DNA from: Candidatus Saganbacteria bacterium
GTDB lineage: Bacteria; Margulisbacteria; WOR-1; O2-12-FULL-45-9; XYB2-FULL-48-7
Assembly: GCA_020051815.1 (NCBI GenBank)
Contig: JAGVQF010000083.1
Location: 1-9,228, forward strand
DNA: 9,228 nucleotides
Reading direction: 5' to 3'
The notes under the pieces are model-generated. The model had not been told where the DNA came from. It was given only the letters and a program-made list of their open reading frames with translations, and made no database searches. This document shows positions 6,338-9,228 of the stretch, in pieces (positions within the stretch are counted from its first letter, which is position 1; each line of letters opens with the position of its first letter). A program made the translations under genes and the position numbers.

Positions 6338-7002
6338 TGCTTGATCTGGGCTGGCCTTTGTACCGTTTTTACGCATAAAAGGTGAAAGGCATTTTCCGGC
6401 TTATTTCTGACAAAAAGTTGAGTTAGTTCAGAAAAGTTGGCCCAAAAGACCTTGGGCCAGAATCTTATTTCAGCATATTCACCTTTTAATGGTTTCCAGC
6501 CATTGATGCCGATGACTTTGTACCCTCGGGCTTCCATCTCTTTAACTGTCCAGCCGGATCGATGGATTTGCCAGGGGTTGTTGTCATATTCCCCCTGTGG
6601 CAAAAAACCATTTGGCGTAAAGAGGATGACTTTACTTTTGGCGATCTTTTCCATCTCGGCCATTAGCTTTAACCCATCTTCTTTGGTCAGGTGTTCGATC
6701 AGGTCGGCGGCCAGGACGCAATCAAAAGAGCGGGGTTTAAACTTTTGCCCGATATCGAGCACCGCCAGCTCGTGATACTCATTGTGGAGCCCCTTTTTCC
6801 GGCTTTTTTCGATCGAGGCGGCAAAGGCATCGACGCCAACGCAATGCAATTTCTGGGAAAATGACCGGATGGGGGAGGCGCTGCCGCAGCCGACATCAAG
6901 CAGGGTTTGGCAGTCGCCGACCGCTTTGGCCAATTCAATTTCATAATTGCTCAATTGCCGGGCGCGGTAAGCGGCGCGCAGTTTTTCGATCAGCCAGTTC
7001 AT
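6334..7002 (-). CDS. Class I SAM-dependent methyltransferase
   Basis: 222 residues from the ATG at 7002 (227 from an in-frame ATG at 7017; a third ATG is at 7008). Motif I is LLDVGCGSASP (about 34-44), with the acidic end of the second strand at VGVDAF (about 55-60). LAVLDIG (about 79-85) follows, then FDCVLAADLIEHL (about 93-105), the usual motif of Methyltransf_11/25-type enzymes, and VILFTPNGFLPQGEY (about 125-139). This fold methylates small molecules, sugars or lipids using S-adenosylmethionine; in a glycan locus, O- or N-methylation of a sugar or capping of a chain is plausible but unproven. I chose 7002 because TATAAT (7014-7009) would put the transcript start on that ATG and overlaps the codons of the longer form. 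It is the only minus-strand gene in this part and is convergent with the GT9 gene across 16 bases, which are the repeat copy. Confidence 0.85.
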   Translation of the reverse strand: MNWLIEKLRAAYRARQLSNYEIELAKAVGDCQTLLDVGCGSASPIRSFSQKLHCVGVDAFAASIEKSRKKGLHNEYHELAVLDIGQKFKPRSFDCVLAADLIEHLTKEDGLKLMAEMEKIAKSKVILFTPNGFLPQGEYDNNPWQIHRSGWTVKEMEARGYKVIGINGWKPLKGEYAEIRFWPKVFWANFSELTQLFVRNKPENAFHLLCVKTVQRPAQIKH

Positions 7003-7055
7003 GGACATATTATACATTAATTAGTTGTAATCTTAATGTTATAATTGCCTTATTG
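7003..7055. promoter_or_regulatory. Divergent promoter region with two TATAAT boxes
   Basis: This A+T-rich gap separates the methyltransferase and the GT2 gene. On the minus strand TATAAT at 7014-7009 is followed by six bases and the ATG at 7002; TTAAGA lies 16 bases upstream as a possible -35. On the plus strand TATAAT at 7040-7045 is followed by ten bases and the ATG at 7056, predicting a leader of about four bases; a convincing -35 is lacking. No Shine-Dalgarno match precedes either gene. The boxes are seen directly; activity is inferred. Confidence 0.55.
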
Positions 7056-8012
7056 ATGATGAATAATATGCTCAAAAGCGAATCACCAAAAGTCTATATT
7101 GTTGTCCTGAATTGGAACGGCTGGCAGGATACAATTGAATGCCTCGAGTCACTCCTAAAGTTAAATTACCCCAATTTTCAGGTCGTTATTGTGGATAATG
7201 GGTCAACCGATGAATCAATCGCCAAGATAGGCGCCTGGATAGCGGGGAAGAATTCGTGTGTCCTCCTGGAAACAAAAGCGAATCTGGGCTACGCGGCCGG
7301 TAATAATGTCGGTTTGCGCTGGGTGATCGACCGGGCCGATTTTGGCTATGTTTGGTTGCTGAACAATGATACGGTCGTTCACCCGGACGCCCTCCGGCAT
7401 TTGGTGCGCCGAATGCAGGAAAAACCGGGGGCCGGGATTTGCGGCTCGGCGGTTCTTCAATATCATGATCGGGGTAAAATTGCTTCATTGGGAGAGGTCT
7501 ATGATCGTTGGCAAGCGCAGGGGTACCAGCTGGAAGCGAATAAGCCGTATGATCCGGGCAAGATCGAGCAATACAGAAAGCTGGAAAGGAAAATTGATTA
7601 TGTTGTTGGTGCGGCTATGTTTGTTTCTTGTGAATTCTTGCGAGATATTGGCTTGTTGTGCGAAGAATATTTTCTGTATTTTGAAGAAATTGATTGGGCA
7701 ACACGCGCTCGCGGGCGATATTCTCTGGCTTTAGCTCCGGAAAGCATCGTGTATCATAAAATCTCTGAAAGTACCAAGCGTCAGGATGAGCAAACAGGAC
7801 AGGTGGGGAAGCGGGTTAGCCTGGTCTTTGATCGTTATATAACAAAAAATCGCCTGTTGTTCACCGCCAAATTCTTTCCTTATGCTTTGCCGACTGTTTA
7901 CTTAAGCATTCTGACCTATGTCATAGATCGGGCCCGGGTTGGGGCCTGGGAGAATGCCTGGCTTATTGCCAGGATCGCCCTGGAAAATCTTAGAGGAGGA
8001 GGACGGAGTTAA
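7056..8012 (+). CDS. GT2 glycosyltransferase, rhamnosyltransferase-like
   Basis: 318 residues from the ATG at 7056; ATGs at 7059 and 7068 are alternatives. The frame is open back to 6861, but that part lies inside the divergent methyltransferase and precedes the promoter. GT-A domain marks are YIVVLNWNGWQDTIECLESL (14-33), VVIVDNGSTDES (43-54), NLGYAAGNNVGL (76-87), LLNNDTVVHPDAL (101-113, the DxD-equivalent NND), GAAMFVSCEFLRDIGL (185-200) and EEYFLYFEEIDWATRA (203-218). This is the typical series for WbbL/rhamnosyltransferase-type GT2 enzymes that extend surface polysaccharides from dTDP-sugars. A hydrophobic helix (273-290) near the C-terminus may contact the membrane. The sugar is not determinable. 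It ends in TAATG with the next gene, whose ribosome site lies in its last codons. It belongs with the methyltransferase to the block flanked by the 19-base repeats. Confidence 0.9.
   Translation: MMNNMLKSESPKVYIVVLNWNGWQDTIECLESLLKLNYPNFQVVIVDNGSTDESIAKIGAWIAGKNSCVLLETKANLGYAAGNNVGLRWVIDRADFGYVWLLNNDTVVHPDALRHLVRRMQEKPGAGICGSAVLQYHDRGKIASLGEVYDRWQAQGYQLEANKPYDPGKIEQYRKLERKIDYVVGAAMFVSCEFLRDIGLLCEEYFLYFEEIDWATRARGRYSLALAPESIVYHKISESTKRQDEQTGQVGKRVSLVFDRYITKNRLLFTAKFFPYALPTVYLSILTYVIDRARVGAWENAWLIARIALENLRGGGRS
7994..8002 (+). promoter_or_regulatory. Strong Shine-Dalgarno site for the gene at 8012
   Basis: Two overlapping AGGAGG words (7994-7999 and 7997-8002) end nine bases before the ATG at 8012. 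This shows that the host does use Shine-Dalgarno initiation for operon-internal genes, in contrast to the first genes of transcripts here, which lack such sites. It lies inside the last codons of the upstream GT2 gene and fixes the start of the following one. Confidence 0.8.
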
Positions 8013-8028
8013 TGGTGCAAAACATTGG
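8010..8028 (+). repeat. 19-base direct repeat, copy 2
   Basis: TAATGGTGCAAAACATTGG. It covers the stop codon of the GT2 gene and the first six codons of the following gene. It is the intact counterpart of copy 1 at 6315-6333. Confidence 0.8.
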
Positions 8029-8845
8029 TCTTATGATCACCTGCAATGAAGAAGATTGCATCGAAGAAATAATGAATGAGCACACCAAATACTTTGACAA
8101 GATTCTGATACTTGATGGGTCGACCGATCGGACCGAAGAGATCATCCGCCGCTATCCCCAGGTGAAATATTTTCTGAAAGATAGCGAGATTATTGACAAA
8201 CTGCCCAATAAAAAATTTGTTGACGGGGCGCGGCAATTTCTCCTGGCAAAAGCGCAGGAGATGTTCCCGATCGAAGGGTGGTTTACCCTTTTGCATGGGG
8301 ATGAGGTCTTTCACGATGACCCTAATTGGGTGGCGCAGGAGGCGGAAAAGGCGCGGGCGGAAAAAGTAAATTGGAATACCATGTCATTTTTCCTACATAC
8401 ATCCGATAAAGGCCGTGATTTGGCGGCGATCAAATCGGTTCAAGAAAGGGTGCTCTGGTATTGCCCGGGGTATATTGAAATCAGGCAGTTTAGAAATAAG
8501 CCGGGGATACATTACGACCTATCCAAGCATAATGATGTTTTGCCAAGGGGGATAGGATGGCAGATATATAAGTATTTCCCAAACTTTAAGCATTATCCTT
8601 ATCGGTCAGTGGACGCTGTTTTTAAAAAGAAAAAAACTCATCAGGCTACGGGGCTTTCAACTAATTTGCTAGATATCGAATCGAAAGATGATTGTTTCAA
8701 AGATATTCTTCCTGGCTGTAAAGTGGTGCGCAAATTTGACGGGTCATTTTACGAGTTCGAAATCAAAAATCAGGGATCGCTTTTTAAGCGGTGGTTAATG
8801 TATCACCGTTATCTGCCGGCAAAAATTGGCCCTTTTTCTTTTTAA
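8012..8845 (+). CDS. GT2-like glycosyltransferase, divergent
   Basis: 277 residues, soluble. The N-terminus is GLMITCNEEDCIEEIM (6-21), followed by FDKILILDGSTDRTEEI (28-44), the GT2 nucleotide-binding loop with D35. FTLLHGDEVF (91-100) follows, where HGDE stands at the DxD position. The rest (100-277) is not a standard GT2 C-terminus that I can name and is rich in aromatic and basic residues (YKYFPNFKHYPYRS, 186-199). It may be one of the short TPR-less GT2 relatives found in polysaccharide clusters. The donor is unknown. The start is firm: a TAATG overlap with the upstream stop and a strong Shine-Dalgarno site at 7994-8002. The second half is clearly A+T-rich (about 38% G+C at 8521-8760 by hand count) compared with the first three genes. 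The first six codons are duplicated at 6317. Confidence 0.75.
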   Translation: MVQNIGLMITCNEEDCIEEIMNEHTKYFDKILILDGSTDRTEEIIRRYPQVKYFLKDSEIIDKLPNKKFVDGARQFLLAKAQEMFPIEGWFTLLHGDEVFHDDPNWVAQEAEKARAEKVNWNTMSFFLHTSDKGRDLAAIKSVQERVLWYCPGYIEIRQFRNKPGIHYDLSKHNDVLPRGIGWQIYKYFPNFKHYPYRSVDAVFKKKKTHQATGLSTNLLDIESKDDCFKDILPGCKVVRKFDGSFYEFEIKNQGSLFKRWLMYHRYLPAKIGPFSF

Positions 8846-8993
8846 GGTCGTTAAATTCCCCGTCCCTCCTTTTAATCGAATTTTGTGTGTTTACTGCGCA
8901 AAACGGAGCATTGAATTCGCTGAGATTGTTAAGCTATAATAATTAGTAGGGAAGAAGGTGGACTATCAGTAAGCCAAAGGAGCCAACTTAGTT
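8846..8993 (+). promoter_or_regulatory. Intergenic promoter and leader for the gene at 8994
   Basis: This gap holds TTGAAT (8911-8916) and TATAAT (8935-8940) with an 18-base spacer, the best sigma-70-type pair in the window. The transcript would start near 8947, giving a leader of roughly 47 bases that contains AAAGGAG (8976-8982), 11 bases before the ATG. I see no clear terminator hairpin between 8846 and 8910; the T-rich 3' end of the previous gene lacks a good stem. Confidence 0.55.
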
Positions 8994-9228
8994 ATGTTTA
9001 CGCGTTTGATGAGGTTTCTTTACGATCTGCGGTCGCGAAAAGATATTCAGTTTCACCCCCGGACGGTTTCAATTTTTACTTTGACAATGGGGAGGAGGTT
9101 GTATCTTGAACGGCAGATCCAATCGATGCGCAAGAATTTTCACCTGCCGTACCAACATATTATTCTTAATCAGGGCGTTAAAGACCCGGAGTTCGTTTCT
9201 TTCCTCGATGAACTGCAGCGAGCAGACC
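8994..9228 (+). CDS. Probable GT2-like glycosyltransferase, 3'-truncated by window edge
   Basis: 78 complete codons are visible and the frame remains open at the window end. After a basic N-terminal segment (MFTRLMRFLYDLRSRK) comes RTVSIFTLTMGRRLYLERQI (23-42), then SMRKNFHLPYQHIILNQG (44-61). This resembles the first strand, helix and second strand of GT-A/GT2 enzymes (the VSVVTLTR...YL..QI..L...I.VDNG pattern), but the usual VDNGSTD is replaced by ILNQGVKD. The catalytic DxD would be beyond the window, so the call is by pattern only. The ATG at 8994 is the first start after an in-frame stop at 8970 and has AAAGGAG 11 bases upstream. It has its own promoter, separate from the preceding operon. 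Confidence 0.55.
   Translation, partial: MFTRLMRFLYDLRSRKDIQFHPRTVSIFTLTMGRRLYLERQIQSMRKNFHLPYQHIILNQGVKDPEFVSFLDELQRAD

Noticed and set aside
6861..7055. 65-codon N-terminal extension of the GT2 gene at 7056
   Set aside because: It overlaps the methyltransferase SAM-binding motif on the other strand and crosses the intergenic promoter; GT2 homology starts only after 7056.
8818..8870. Rho-independent terminator after the 8012 gene
   Set aside because: The region is T-rich, but I find no G+C-rich stem of useful length next to the T run.
1..9228. Defence system, CRISPR array, prophage or transposon
   Set aside because: No spaced repeats, integrase, transposase, nuclease or toxin-like gene is visible; all genes fit glycan synthesis.

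Overview
The window is a stretch of a bacterial cell-surface glycan locus. Every gene recognised is a glycosyltransferase, a nucleotide-sugar enzyme or a small methyltransferase. I see no rRNA, tRNA, CRISPR array, transposase or phage gene. Base composition is intermediate and uneven: some 60-base lines of the epimerase gene are near 68% G+C, while 8521-8760 is near 38% by hand count. The taxon cannot be fixed from the sequence. Bacterial-type TATAAT boxes, some Shine-Dalgarno sites and frequent GATC/GCGATCGG words would fit a candidate phylum near the cyanobacteria (for example the Margulisbacteria/Saganbacteria group), but this is a weak guess.

Layout. (1) Bases 1-2295, plus strand: a tightly coupled trio made of the 3' part of a dolichol-phosphate-mannose-synthase-like GT2, a STELLO/DUF288-like glycosyltransferase and an NAD-dependent sugar epimerase, with overlaps of 4 and 8 bases. 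(2) Bases 2292-5296, minus strand: two multi-spanning GT-C (ArnT/PMT-type) transferases in one operon, joined by a TGATG junction and ending with a 4-base overlap into the epimerase stop. (3) Bases 5313-6317, plus strand: a GT9 heptosyltransferase-like enzyme, divergent from the GT-C pair across only 16 bases. (4) Bases 6334-7002, minus strand: a class I SAM methyltransferase. (5) Bases 7056-8845, plus strand: a rhamnosyltransferase-like GT2 and a second, divergent GT2-like protein coupled by TAATG and a strong Shine-Dalgarno site. (6) From 8994, plus strand: the first 78 codons of another GT2-like protein, running off the window.

How the parts may work together (inference). The DPM-like GT2 could make a polyprenyl-phosphate sugar, which is the donor class used by GT-C enzymes such as the two in the minus-strand operon. 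The GT9 and GT2 enzymes would build an oligosaccharide on the cytoplasmic face from nucleotide sugars, one possibly made by the epimerase. The methyltransferase could cap or decorate a sugar.

The most notable non-gene signals are two. A 19-base near-perfect direct repeat (6315-6333 and 8010-8028) places a broken copy of the start of the 8012 gene directly behind the GT9 gene, so the methyltransferase/GT2 block looks like an inserted or swapped cassette. Two minus-strand genes also have TATAAT followed by exactly six bases and then ATG, suggesting leaderless transcripts.
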